Below the pieces are notes generated by a model. It was not told the DNA's origin, did not search any database, and worked only from the letters and a program-made list of their open reading frames with translations. Of a stretch of DNA of 64,000 bases, positions 42,590 through 51,801 are shown one piece after another. The stretch's first letter is position 1, and the number at the start of each line of letters is the position of its first letter. The position numbers and the translations under genes were made by a program. Origin of the DNA: Ilumatobacteraceae bacterium (GTDB taxonomy: Bacteria > Actinomycetota > Acidimicrobiia > Acidimicrobiales > Ilumatobacteraceae); NCBI GenBank assembly GCA_009691255.1, contig SHUT01000003.1:1-64000 (forward strand), written 5' to 3'.

Positions 42590-44647
42590 ATGGGCTTCAA
42601 CTCACTACTGGGCGCTGGCCAGATCGGCGCCATGACGCTTGCTAATCGAGTGGTTCTGCCCGCGATGGACATGAACTTATGCGATGACGGCGATTTCTCG
42701 GCAGCAGAGATTGCACATTACACCGCTCGCGCAGCAGGTGGAGTTGGTCTCATCATCACAGGCACAGGAGCCGTGGCGTGGCCAATCGGAGCCTGCTCGT
42801 GGCATCAGCCGTCATTTAGCGATGATCGCCACATCCCAAGTATCAAAGCTCTAGCCGACAGTGTCCATGCTGCCGGAAGCAAGTTGTGCGTACAGATTTG
42901 TCATCACGGCAAGACTGCTGGTGTCGACACAGCGCAAGGCAGACCGTTGTTGGTGCCATCGTTGCCCGAGGGCAAACTTGATCTCGCAGCATTGCAAGAC
43001 AACACGATTGATGAACTCATGAAACTTGGCTCGGCGTCACGTGGCAAGCAAGCAATACACAAAGAAGCCGACGAAGACGATCTTGCTTGGGTGATTGATC
43101 AATTTGCTCAGGGCGCAAACCGTGCGTCACGGGCTGGGGTGGATGCCATTGAGATCCATGCGGCACATGGGTATTTGGTGAACACATTCTTGTCTAGTGG
43201 CTACAACAAGCGCACCGATCGTTGGGGTGGCTCAGTTGAGAACCGTGGTCGTTTGATGACTGACATAATTCGTGCAGTGCGGGCGCAAGTTGGTCACACC
43301 ATCGCCATCAGTGTTCGCCTAAACGGGATGGAATACGGACTACAAGATGGCATGACTCCAAGCGAGGCCGCAATTTTTGCGCTAATGGCTCAAGATGCTG
43401 GTGCCGATGCAATTCATGTTTCAGCAAATGCACATAACCCGTTTGGAGACTTCACGGATGGACCGCTGCCAAGCGGCGAGGCACAATATCGCGAGTTTGC
43501 ACGCATTGTAAAAAAATCAGTAACTATTCCGGTTATTGCAGTTGGGCGTATCAGCCCTGAAATCGGTGACGAAATGATCACGCGCGGAGAATGCGACTTT
43601 GTTTCGATGGGGCGCCAGTTATTGGCCGATGCAGATCTAGTGAACAAACTCAAGGCTGGCCAACGCAAGTCAATTCGTCCGTGCATCAACTGCTATGTCT
43701 GCGTTGAACAGAATTTCTTTGATGCACCACCCAAGTGTGCTGTTAATCCTGCATTGTGCAACGAACCACTGGCGCAATTGATACCGGCTCCACGTGCAAA
43801 GAGAGTGCTTGTTGTCGGCGGGGGGCCTGCGGGTCTGGAGGCGGCACGCATTGCCGCGATGCGCGGACATTTAGTGTCGCTGTATGAAGCATCGTCACGC
43901 CTGGGCGGTACGGCTTGGTTTTCACAACTCACGACACCAGCCAATGGTCCATTGGTGGAGTGGCTCGAGCATGAGGTGCGCAGATTAGGCGTGCAAATTT
44001 TTCTTAAGACGCGACTTCTGGCGGCTGATATTTTAGAGTTGGTCCCCGATGAAGTAGTTGTCGCAACGGGTGCGGTGCGCAATCGTCCAGCGAATGAACA
44101 TACTGATTATGCAGAGTCGCGCGTGTACACCGGCGATGACCTACGCGCGTTGTTGACGGGTGAAGGCATCGTGTTGAGTGCTTCAATAAAGACCAGATTG
44201 ATTGCACAACTAGCGCGACTTTTTGGGATATCGCGCAGCATCACTCGCGTGCGGACATGGTCCAAGATGTATTTGCCGCTTAGTAAAGACATCACGGTTG
44301 TCGGTGGTGGACTCGTTGGTCTAGAACTCGCTGAGTTTTTAGCCACGCGTGGCCGAACAGTCACTGTTGTTGAAGAACAAGCCCAGTTAGGCCTGCCAAT
44401 GGCCATGCCTCGCCGCTGGACCGCCGTACAAAATGCCACCCGTCATGGCGTGCAATTGCGCCGTTCAAGCACAGACGTCATTGCATCAAAAGATGTCATC
44501 ATTGCTAATAATGTCGTAGCAGCGGCGCCAATTGCTGATGAGTTGCGCACTGCGGGAATGCTCGTACATGTCATCGGTGACGCACACGACATTGGTTATA
44601 TTGAGGGCGCAATTCATTCTGCTGGCATAGTGGCACGAGAGATATAG
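42590..44647 (+). CDS. FadH-like 2,4-dienoyl-CoA reductase / NADH:flavin oxidoreductase
   Basis: 685 residues from ATG 42590, one base after the crotonase stop; the track's start at 42482 lies inside that gene. An N-terminal old-yellow-enzyme FMN barrel (LANRVVLPAMDMN, VDAIEIHAAHGYLVNTFLS, CDFVSMGRQLLAD) is followed by a 4Fe-4S motif CINCYVC...C and then a pyridine-nucleotide/FAD domain with two Rossmann motifs (VLVVGGGPAGLEAARIA and ITVVGGGLVGLELAEFL). This is the FadH/trimethylamine-dehydrogenase layout. It would reduce an unsaturated acyl-CoA or enone; a steroid-derived substrate is inferred from the neighbours. Confidence 0.92.
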   Translation: MGFNSLLGAGQIGAMTLANRVVLPAMDMNLCDDGDFSAAEIAHYTARAAGGVGLIITGTGAVAWPIGACSWHQPSFSDDRHIPSIKALADSVHAAGSKLCVQICHHGKTAGVDTAQGRPLLVPSLPEGKLDLAALQDNTIDELMKLGSASRGKQAIHKEADEDDLAWVIDQFAQGANRASRAGVDAIEIHAAHGYLVNTFLSSGYNKRTDRWGGSVENRGRLMTDIIRAVRAQVGHTIAISVRLNGMEYGLQDGMTPSEAAIFALMAQDAGADAIHVSANAHNPFGDFTDGPLPSGEAQYREFARIVKKSVTIPVIAVGRISPEIGDEMITRGECDFVSMGRQLLADADLVNKLKAGQRKSIRPCINCYVCVEQNFFDAPPKCAVNPALCNEPLAQLIPAPRAKRVLVVGGGPAGLEAARIAAMRGHLVSLYEASSRLGGTAWFSQLTTPANGPLVEWLEHEVRRLGVQIFLKTRLLAADILELVPDEVVVATGAVRNRPANEHTDYAESRVYTGDDLRALLTGEGIVLSASIKTRLIAQLARLFGISRSITRVRTWSKMYLPLSKDITVVGGGLVGLELAEFLATRGRTVTVVEEQAQLGLPMAMPRRWTAVQNATRHGVQLRRSSTDVIASKDVIIANNVVAAAPIADELRTAGMLVHVIGDAHDIGYIEGAIHSAGIVAREI

Positions 44648-44656
44648 GACACTTAT

Positions 44657-46312
44657 ATGGCAACTTTTGCTGATCATGTGCGAGCTCGTGCCGATGATGA
44701 CAACACAGCATTGCTGTTTGAAGACCAACGCTGGACCTATCGACAATGGGTTGCAGACATTGCAGCACGGGCTGCGCTATGGCAACACATGCGACTTGAT
44801 GGTCCAGCGCATATTGGAGTGCTGCTTGAAAATATCCCAGACTTCACGATGTGGCTTGGCGCTGCAGCCGTTACGGGCAGCACGGTAGTAGGCATAAACC
44901 CGACACGGCGCGGTACAGAACTTGAACGCGATATCACATACACCGATTGTCAACTCATCATCACGCAGCGCAGCCAGTTGGCCTTGCTTGATGGCCTTGA
45001 CCTAGGCGTAGCAAATAACCGCATCTTGGTGGTGGATGACGAATCATACGCCGATCAGCTTGCACCATATGTTGGCCAAGATTTACCAAATGTCGAGGTC
45101 AAGGAGTCTGACTGCTTCTTGTTGTTATTTACTTCGGGAACGAGTGGCGCGCCAAAGGCTGTAATCACGTCGCATAGCCGGTTCACTTTTGTCGGTGGTG
45201 CAATGAACTACATCATTCATCTTGAGCCCACAGACGTGACCTACATAGCGATGCCCTTATTCCATTCGCTTGCATTATTTTCTGGCTGGGCGCCCACGGT
45301 GATGGCAGGTGCAGCGACGGCTTTGCGCCCCAAGTTTTCGGCATCAGCCTTTTTGGATGACGTCCGCAGATACGGCGCTACCTATTTCAATTATGTTGGC
45401 AGGCCACTGGCGTATATCTTGGCAACTCCAGAATCCAAGCACGACAAAGATCATTCATTGCGACTCGGATTTGGCAATGAAGGTGCCGATTCCGATATCG
45501 GTCGTTTTGCGCAACGTTTTGGAGTTGAACTCATTGATGGGTACGGCCAAACTGAAATGGGCGCCTCGATCACTCGGGTCCCCAATATGCCCCAAGGTTC
45601 TTTGGGCGTTGCTATTTCTCCAGCGCTCAAGGTGTTGAATCCTCAAACAAATGAAGAATGTCCTGTCGCAATATTTGACGCAAATGGCCAGTTATTAAAT
45701 GCCGAAGAGGCAACTGGAGAAATCACCAACACTGCTCAGTCGGCATTTGAGGGGTACTGGAAAAATGACGAAGCAAATCGCGAGCGGTTGCGCAACGGCT
45801 TCTACTGGACGGGGGATTTGGCTTATCGCGATGTAGATGGCTTTTTTTATTTTGCTGGTCGGACCGCAGATTGGATCAGGGTGGACGGTGAGAATTTTGC
45901 GGTAGCGCCTATCGACCGTATCGTCTCTCGATTTCCTGGCGTCGTGTTGGCCGCAGCGTACGGAGTGCCAGATGTTGATATCGGAGATCGGGTGATGGTG
46001 GCGTTGCAACTAAAAGATGGAGTGACATTTGATCCAAACAAGTTCACTGAATTTTTGCGCGCGCAATCCGATCTTGGTCCAAAGTGGTTGCCGTCGTTTG
46101 TACGCATCATGCTTGAGTTGCCTCTCACTCAAACCAACAAGGTGCTCAAACGTGAACTCACTAAAGATAAGTGGCAGAGCGTGGTCCGTGGCGAAGGTTC
46201 AATGTATATGCGGGCCCAAAAGAGCGATAGGTTCGAATCTTTTGGTAGAGCAGAGTATGACGAGCTTCAGAGTCGGTTTGTCGCCTCAGGGCGACAGGGT
46301 ATATTTTCCTAA
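44657..46312 (+). CDS. Acyl-CoA synthetase, FadD17-like
   Basis: 551 residues. P-loop LLFTSGTSGAPKAV, DGYGQTEMG, TGDLAYRDVDGFFYFAGRTADWIRVDGENFA and the distal lysine region TNKVLKREL. GINPTRRGTELERDI resembles FadD17 and related bile-acid-CoA-synthetase-like proteins of mycobacteria; recognition is from memory and substrate is unproven. Starts 9 bases after the FadH-like gene. The ligase at 48772 is a paralogue (shared GVLLEN-P and GINPTRRG-EL motifs). Confidence 0.9.
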   Translation: MATFADHVRARADDDNTALLFEDQRWTYRQWVADIAARAALWQHMRLDGPAHIGVLLENIPDFTMWLGAAAVTGSTVVGINPTRRGTELERDITYTDCQLIITQRSQLALLDGLDLGVANNRILVVDDESYADQLAPYVGQDLPNVEVKESDCFLLLFTSGTSGAPKAVITSHSRFTFVGGAMNYIIHLEPTDVTYIAMPLFHSLALFSGWAPTVMAGAATALRPKFSASAFLDDVRRYGATYFNYVGRPLAYILATPESKHDKDHSLRLGFGNEGADSDIGRFAQRFGVELIDGYGQTEMGASITRVPNMPQGSLGVAISPALKVLNPQTNEECPVAIFDANGQLLNAEEATGEITNTAQSAFEGYWKNDEANRERLRNGFYWTGDLAYRDVDGFFYFAGRTADWIRVDGENFAVAPIDRIVSRFPGVVLAAAYGVPDVDIGDRVMVALQLKDGVTFDPNKFTEFLRAQSDLGPKWLPSFVRIMLELPLTQTNKVLKRELTKDKWQSVVRGEGSMYMRAQKSDRFESFGRAEYDELQSRFVASGRQGIFS

Positions 46313-46314
46313 CT

Positions 46315-46848
46315 ATGAGTTTGCGTAAATCCCATCCGATGGCTTGGCTAATAGCCCATGAAGATATTCGCCAGTTGGCAAGTCGATATGCGGTGCTCCT
46401 TGATGCACGTAACTTTGCCGCAGTCGCTGAACTATTTGTCCCCGATGTGCGAGTAGGGTCCAAACAAGTTGGGCATGATGCCTTGATTGCAAATCTGCGG
46501 CAACAATTTAGTTCTCTTGGTCGCAGTATTTTGCAAGTTACAAATCATGTCATTGATGTCACTGATGCTGACAAAGCCACAGGCATCGTGAGTTGTCGTG
46601 CAGAGATCGAACCTCTTGACTCAGCCGCAGTCTGGGTTGTGCAGCAGATTCAGTATCACGACATCTACGCTCGCGTTGATGACCACTGGTTATTTGTGCG
46701 ACGCAAACACTTGTTGTGGTACGGAGCAGACATATTGCAACACCCCAACGACTTGCCTGATGCGAATTGGCCTGCTAATCATTCCGGCAAGGGTGAACTG
46801 CCTGAGTGGTATGACTCATGGCAAGAATGGATCGCATCGCGTCGTTAG
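46315..46848 (+). CDS. SnoaL-like (NTF2-fold) protein
   Basis: 177 residues. The helix HEDIRQLASRYAVLLDARNFAAVAELF, strand QVTNHVIDV and C-terminal YARVDDHWLFVRRKHLLWYG fit the NTF2/SnoaL fold, which includes ketosteroid isomerases and dehydratases. Starts 2 bases after the FadD17-like gene, closing that operon. Its last 4 bases overlap the 3' end of the convergent class II aldolase gene. Reaction unknown. Confidence 0.8.
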   Translation: MSLRKSHPMAWLIAHEDIRQLASRYAVLLDARNFAAVAELFVPDVRVGSKQVGHDALIANLRQQFSSLGRSILQVTNHVIDVTDADKATGIVSCRAEIEPLDSAAVWVVQQIQYHDIYARVDDHWLFVRRKHLLWYGADILQHPNDLPDANWPANHSGKGELPEWYDSWQEWIASRR

Positions 46849-47579
46849 CGAACGTCACCCGCAACAATACTCGGGTCGCGGCGAATCTCGCGTCGAGCCA
46901 TGGCTTCCCAGAATCCGATGAATTTGTTGCCATCACTCAGCGACGAACGTTCTTGTGCTTCTAGGGGAAGTGGATGTCCTCCACCGATTGCCTCTACATG
47001 CCAGGCATGTTTGCATCGTTGTTCAAGTGCAACTGCTCGTTGATGAGCAGCGCGGATAGAAATACCTGTCACCATCACGCCATGATTAGCAAGTAACGCC
47101 ATATCAGCGGAGCCCATTGCTTGTGCGGCAGCGCGTGCTGCATCTGCATCGTTAACTGCTGTTGTGTATTCGTCTACGAGTACGACAGTTCCGCCACCGA
47201 GTGCACTGCTTTGGTCATATGGTGGCGGTACACGACCTGCGTTGGCAAACGTGGTGGCAAATAACGGGTGATTGTGAACCAAAACCACAACATCAGGACG
47301 CAACTGATGCAGTGCCACATGAAGCGGAATACCAAGGGGTATCTGCCATTTGCCAGAAATTTTTTCACCAAGTTGGTTCATAACGATGACATCATCTGGA
47401 CCGAACTCATCCCACAGGAGTGGCCATGGATTTACCAAGAAGGTGCCATCTGATTGTTTGTATGTAATGTGACCCGCTAGATGATCGTTGTAACCCTCTT
47501 GCAAAAGAGTGCGTGCCAGCAAGACCAGTTCTTGACGCGGACCAAGAGGTGGCAACAAAGCGTCAGGTGAAGGCGTCAT
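46845..47579 (-). CDS. Class II aldolase/adducin family protein
   Basis: 244 residues. Zn-binding His in LVHNHPLFA and a third in LLANHGVMV are visible, together with GYNDHLAGHITY near the N-terminus. Family reactions are retro-aldol cleavages or decarboxylations of hydroxy-carbonyl compounds. ATG 47579 overlaps the preceding amidohydrolase stop by four bases (ATGA). Last gene of the minus-strand run governed by operator site 3; may cleave a product of the two amidohydrolases, which is inference. Confidence 0.88.
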   Translation of the reverse strand: MTPSPDALLPPLGPRQELVLLARTLLQEGYNDHLAGHITYKQSDGTFLVNPWPLLWDEFGPDDVIVMNQLGEKISGKWQIPLGIPLHVALHQLRPDVVVLVHNHPLFATTFANAGRVPPPYDQSSALGGGTVVLVDEYTTAVNDADAARAAAQAMGSADMALLANHGVMVTGISIRAAHQRAVALEQRCKHAWHVEAIGGGHPLPLEAQERSSLSDGNKFIGFWEAMARREIRRDPSIVAGDVR

Positions 47580-48775
47580 AGGGGCAAGACAGTTTTGGGA
47601 AGTGGGTGCCTATACAAACTTGCGGCGTTTTCACTGCAGAGTTTGCGCAGTATGTGATTGGGTAGATGACCCCATGCCGATTTCAGTACGTTTTGCGTAT
47701 CTGGCCAAGTGCTGTCGCCGTGCGGGTAATCAACTTCAACCATGATGTGGTCTTGCCCGATGACGTCATATAAATCAATTGTGCTCGGATCATCAATCGT
47801 GCAGAAATAAAAGTTGCGCTTCAATACATCGGCAGGTCGTATATCCCATCCTTGGCCGTAACCGCTGCGGTCAACAACGTTTTCGAGGCGGTCGATGAGC
47901 ATTGGCACCCATCCGATGCCGCCTTCGCTCATTGCGATTTTGAGAGTCGGAAAACGGTACGCGTATCCGCTCCACAGCCACTCCGCGCACGCGTTGAGCG
48001 AAAGTTGTCCAAACATCGTGGCTCCCAGTTGCAGGACGGGTGCGTTTTCTGGCATCGGGTACATACCGCTTGAGCCAACATGTAATGAGATAACCGTGTC
48101 GGTCTCGACACACGCTTGGATAATGGGATCCCACCAGCCAGTGAACAAGGAGGGCAATCCGATGTTGTGTGGACGTTCTGGCAGAGTGACTGTATGAAAT
48201 CCGCGTGCTGCATTGCGCCTGATCTCATCTGCGCCCAACTGGGCATCAGCCATCCATGTAATACCGCACGGAATAAATCGGTCGGGGTACTGCTGCCACC
48301 ACTCTTCGTACATCCAGTCGTTCCAGGCCCGCATGGTGGCGTGACCAACTTCTGGATCACTGCAACCACTAAAAATTCGACCTGCGAAACCAGTGATTTG
48401 AGACGGAAAATTCAGCGAGGCCCAACATCCGATGATGTCCATGTCTTTGACTCGTTCGTGCACATCAAAACAGCCACGACGCATGTCTTCAAGGCGGGTC
48501 GGCTCGAGCGAACGAGCCTCTGGTTTGCGTCCTACAACTGCATTCATGCCCACCTGTGTAAATGTCTGTCCGTCAAAGTTCCAGATTTGGTGCCCCTGTT
48601 CGTTGACGATCAACCGCGGTGCGCGATCTTGAAGACGAGACGGCAGGCGACCATCAAACATGTCGGGTGGTTCTACTAAGTGATCGTCAACCGAAATGAG
48701 CGTGTAGTGCACTGGCTTGTCGTGGGGGTCTGGCAACAATAGGTCAGTATTGGTGGTGCCAACTGCATATGTCAT
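47576..48775 (-). CDS. Amidohydrolase (PF04909/ACMSD-like type), copy 1
   Basis: 399 residues from ATG 48775, which overlaps the ligase stop by ATGA; the track's 48892 start is internal to that gene. LISVDDHLVEPPDMF at the N-terminus, SLHVGSSGMYPMP in the middle and VEVDYPHGDSTWPDT near the end are typical of actinobacterial amidohydrolase_2 proteins; candidate metal ligands are His in these three segments plus the final Asp. Members are decarboxylases or hydrolases of aromatic and ring-cleavage products. The gene at 50466 is a clear paralogue sharing SVDDH-VEP and DYPH-DSTWPD. Confidence 0.86.
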   Translation of the reverse strand: MTYAVGTTNTDLLLPDPHDKPVHYTLISVDDHLVEPPDMFDGRLPSRLQDRAPRLIVNEQGHQIWNFDGQTFTQVGMNAVVGRKPEARSLEPTRLEDMRRGCFDVHERVKDMDIIGCWASLNFPSQITGFAGRIFSGCSDPEVGHATMRAWNDWMYEEWWQQYPDRFIPCGITWMADAQLGADEIRRNAARGFHTVTLPERPHNIGLPSLFTGWWDPIIQACVETDTVISLHVGSSGMYPMPENAPVLQLGATMFGQLSLNACAEWLWSGYAYRFPTLKIAMSEGGIGWVPMLIDRLENVVDRSGYGQGWDIRPADVLKRNFYFCTIDDPSTIDLYDVIGQDHIMVEVDYPHGDSTWPDTQNVLKSAWGHLPNHILRKLCSENAASLYRHPLPKTVLPL

Positions 48776-50469
48776 GCCGGTGCTCCTACGGGCAGAAATG
48801 CCGTTCGTTGATTTTGGTGAAATTCTTGATGCAATGTTACCACGAGAAGCAGTGTAAGAGGTTCGAGCGCTGCATCTTTTGTTGTACGCCACCAGACTTG
48901 ATCAGGTGTGATCCATGCCTCCGAGCGCAGTGGAGTTTTATTGACTTTGTTATTGGCAGTCAGTGGAATAGAGGTGGTTATCCGCACAAAGCGCGGTGCC
49001 CACTTTGTGCCTAGATCACGTTGCGATGACAAAAAAGTATCAAAAGAGACAGGATCAAAGATGCTGCCGGGAGTCATCTCTAGGGTCACCATTACCTGAT
49101 CTCCTGTGCGTGGATCAGGCACTGGGTAGGCGGCCACCATCACAACCCCGGCAAACCGACGCAAGATTTCTTCAACAGGTGCTGTCGCAAAATTTTCACT
49201 ATCGACACGCAGCCAGTCCGCATCGCGACCTGCAAAATAAAAAAACCCATCCGCATCGCGGTATGCAAGATCACCGCTCCAGTACCAGCCTCGGCGCAGA
49301 CGTGCGTCAGTAGCAGAGTCATTGTTGTAGTAGCCCTCAAAAGCTCCGCCGCCATTGCGGTTCACGAGCTCACCAATAGCCTCGGTTGGGTTAATGATTG
49401 CGCCGTGTTCGGTGAATTTGGCTGCCACACATTCTTGGCCAGTATCAGGATTAACGACCGCAATGTCGTCGGCGGGATTGCGAGGGCGCCCAAGAGACCC
49501 GAGCGGACTATCCGGCGTGAGGCTAATCACGATCACGCTTTCGCTTGAGCCATAGCCCTCAATAAGGCGGCATCCAAATCGTTTCTCGAATAGTTCGCGA
49601 TCAAGTGCGCTCGCTTCTGTTCCAAAAGCATGGCGAAGTTTGTGCTGTTTATCGTATTGAGTTTCGGGTTGAGCCAAGATGTAGGCAATAGTGCGACCAA
49701 CGTATGTAAAAAAAGTGCAGTTATGTTGGCGCACATCATCAAGAAACTTCGTAGCCGAAAATTTACGGCGCATGACAAAAGTTGCACCATGGGCTAGAGC
49801 AGATGACCAGTTAGCCATCAGTGCATTACCGTGAAACAACGGCATTGGCGAGTAACACACATCGTTTCTGGTAACGCCCGTAATTTCTGAAGCCCTGATT
49901 CCAGACATTGCCATTCGAGTTGTGCTGCAAACCACGGCCTTTGGGGCGCTAGTGCTGCCACTCGTGAATAATAAAAACAGAGGCGTGCTCGGACTCGGAT
50001 CTTGTGAGGCATGCTGCATTAGAGCATCTGAATGCTGAGCAATGAGAGTGACGTACTCGGTGGAGTCCACAAGCAAGGTGGTGTGTACGTCACCCAGATC
50101 AAGGTCTGTCAGCAACTCCTGTTGTGCTGAATCTGTGATGATTATTTGGCAGTTGGTATGGCGAATATCGCGTGCGAGTTCTGCGCCCCGACGAGTGGGA
50201 TTGATGCCCACGATTGCTGCTCCGATAAAAGATGCTCCACCGGCCAAGAACAAATACTCAGGTGTGTTTTCAAGTAGCACGCCAATGTGTGGCGGCGAGT
50301 TCTGCAATAGAGATTTCAGCATTGATGCACGAATAACTGACTGTTGCGCAACTTGATGCCACGAATAGCGTTGTTCATCAAGGACATATCCAAGATGATC
50401 ATCCCCGATGCGGGCACGCAACTGCGACGCAATAGTGGCAGGAGTCTCCATGAGTAATTGAAGCGTCAC
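48772..50469 (-). CDS. Acyl-CoA synthetase, FadD17-like, copy 2
   Basis: 565 residues from GTG 50469, which overlaps the upstream amidohydrolase stop (GTGA); ATG 50451 (METPATIAS) with AGAGG upstream is an alternative. P-loop LLFTSGSTSAPKAV, IEGYGSSESV, SGDLAYRDADGFFYFAGRDADWLRVDSENFA. Paralogue of the ligase at 44657 (HIGVLLEN, GINPTRRGAELARDI, FLDDVRQHNCTFFTYVGR). It sits between two paralogous amidohydrolases, so acid activation and hydrolase steps are presumably linked. Confidence 0.9.
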   Translation of the reverse strand: MTLQLLMETPATIASQLRARIGDDHLGYVLDEQRYSWHQVAQQSVIRASMLKSLLQNSPPHIGVLLENTPEYLFLAGGASFIGAAIVGINPTRRGAELARDIRHTNCQIIITDSAQQELLTDLDLGDVHTTLLVDSTEYVTLIAQHSDALMQHASQDPSPSTPLFLLFTSGSTSAPKAVVCSTTRMAMSGIRASEITGVTRNDVCYSPMPLFHGNALMANWSSALAHGATFVMRRKFSATKFLDDVRQHNCTFFTYVGRTIAYILAQPETQYDKQHKLRHAFGTEASALDRELFEKRFGCRLIEGYGSSESVIVISLTPDSPLGSLGRPRNPADDIAVVNPDTGQECVAAKFTEHGAIINPTEAIGELVNRNGGGAFEGYYNNDSATDARLRRGWYWSGDLAYRDADGFFYFAGRDADWLRVDSENFATAPVEEILRRFAGVVMVAAYPVPDPRTGDQVMVTLEMTPGSIFDPVSFDTFLSSQRDLGTKWAPRFVRITTSIPLTANNKVNKTPLRSEAWITPDQVWWRTTKDAALEPLTLLLVVTLHQEFHQNQRTAFLPVGAPA

Positions 50470-51704
50470 CTCTTACGCCAAAGACCAGTTACGGGATCGA
50501 GTCCCAGCATCTTGATGGCATTACCGCGCACGATTTTAAACACACTTGCATCATCAAGATGTTGTACTTGTTCTGCAAATATTTTTTGCGAATCTGGCCA
50601 AGTCGAGTCGGTGTGTGGATAATCAGTTTCGAACGTCACATTGTCTAGTCCGATGCGGTGCAGACTCTCCATCCCGTGACGGTCTCGATAGAAACATCCG
50701 TATATTTGACGAAACCAGTAGGTGCTTGGTGGCTCGGGGACAAGTTCACGTACGCCGCCCCAAGCACGATGCTCCATCCACACATCGTCTGCTCGTTCCA
50801 AGATGTATGGGATCCAACCGATTTGTCCCTCGCTGTAAGCAAGTTTGAGATTGGGGTGTTTGACTAAAATGCCACTAAACAAAAAGTCTGTGAGCGAACT
50901 CATTGCATTTCCAAAACTAAGTGTTGCTGCTACGGCCGGAGGAGCATCAGGCGATGTTGCAGGCATCTGGCTACTCGAGCCGATATGCATACAAATAATT
51001 GTGTTGGTGTCTTCACAAGCCTGGAAAAATGGCTCCCAGTATCCGGAATGAATTGACGGCAAGCCCAACTTTGCAGGGATTTCACTAAACGCAACCGCGG
51101 TGCATCCGCGTTCTGCGTTGCGGCGCACTTCTTTAGCTGCTGCTTCAACATCCCACAACGGAATAATTGGCAACGGAATCAATCGACCACCGCTGTCTCC
51201 GCACCATTCTTCGACCATCCAGTCGTTGTACGCAGTCACGCAACCCATCGCCAGTTCTTTATCTTTTGCTTCGGCAAAAGTTTGTCCGCAAAAACGGGGC
51301 ATAGTGGGGAAACAGAGCGAACCTTGAAGGTGATCAACGTCCATGTCGGCTAGTCGCTCTTTGGGGTCATAGCAACCAGGGCGCATCTCGTCGTATGTGA
51401 TTGGCGACAGCGTCATGTCATCGCGTGCAAAACCAACGGCGGCAACATGGCGCTTGTGTGGAGCAACAAGGTCTTCATAGAACCATGTATCTGCTTTGGG
51501 TGCTGATTCGTCCCACTCGATTTCATACTTGGTTCCGCCCACGTATTTCATTCCGGCGATTCCGCGGCGCTCAATGCGAGGGGCATCAGGATGGCTTCGC
51601 AACTTCGCTGGCAACCAACGCTCAAACAGATGCGCAGGCTCGACGACATGATCGTCCACGCTAATGATGAGGGGGATTTGGCGATCACTCATTTCTTGGC
51701 TCAT
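50466..51704 (-). CDS. Amidohydrolase (PF04909/ACMSD-like type), copy 2
   Basis: 412 residues from ATG 51704, with AGGAGA five bases upstream; the track start at 51908 would run through operator site 3 and is rejected. IISVDDHVVEPAHLF, ICMHIGSSSQMP and FETDYPHTDSTWPDS match the copy at 47576. Operator site 3 ends in front of this gene, 64 bases upstream, so it heads the operon amidohydrolase-ligase-amidohydrolase-aldolase. Confidence 0.87.
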   Translation of the reverse strand: MSQEMSDRQIPLIISVDDHVVEPAHLFERWLPAKLRSHPDAPRIERRGIAGMKYVGGTKYEIEWDESAPKADTWFYEDLVAPHKRHVAAVGFARDDMTLSPITYDEMRPGCYDPKERLADMDVDHLQGSLCFPTMPRFCGQTFAEAKDKELAMGCVTAYNDWMVEEWCGDSGGRLIPLPIIPLWDVEAAAKEVRRNAERGCTAVAFSEIPAKLGLPSIHSGYWEPFFQACEDTNTIICMHIGSSSQMPATSPDAPPAVAATLSFGNAMSSLTDFLFSGILVKHPNLKLAYSEGQIGWIPYILERADDVWMEHRAWGGVRELVPEPPSTYWFRQIYGCFYRDRHGMESLHRIGLDNVTFETDYPHTDSTWPDSQKIFAEQVQHLDDASVFKIVRGNAIKMLGLDPVTGLWRKR

Positions 51705-51767
51705 TGGGTTCTCCTGCTTCTGCGTACTTTGGTCTGCGTTTAAGGCGTAAAGCCTTGTCTTTGTTGA

Positions 51768-51788
51768 TTTCTGACAGAGTATCAGAAA
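51768..51788. promoter_or_regulatory. 21-bp palindromic operator, site 3
   Basis: Half-sites TTTCTGACA and TATCAGAAA around a three-base centre (one mismatch from perfect symmetry). Lies 64 bases upstream of the amidohydrolase operon and just after the stop of the LLM gene at 51802, both on the minus strand. Confidence 0.75.
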
Positions 51789-51801
51789 CTTTTTAGAGCG
51801 C

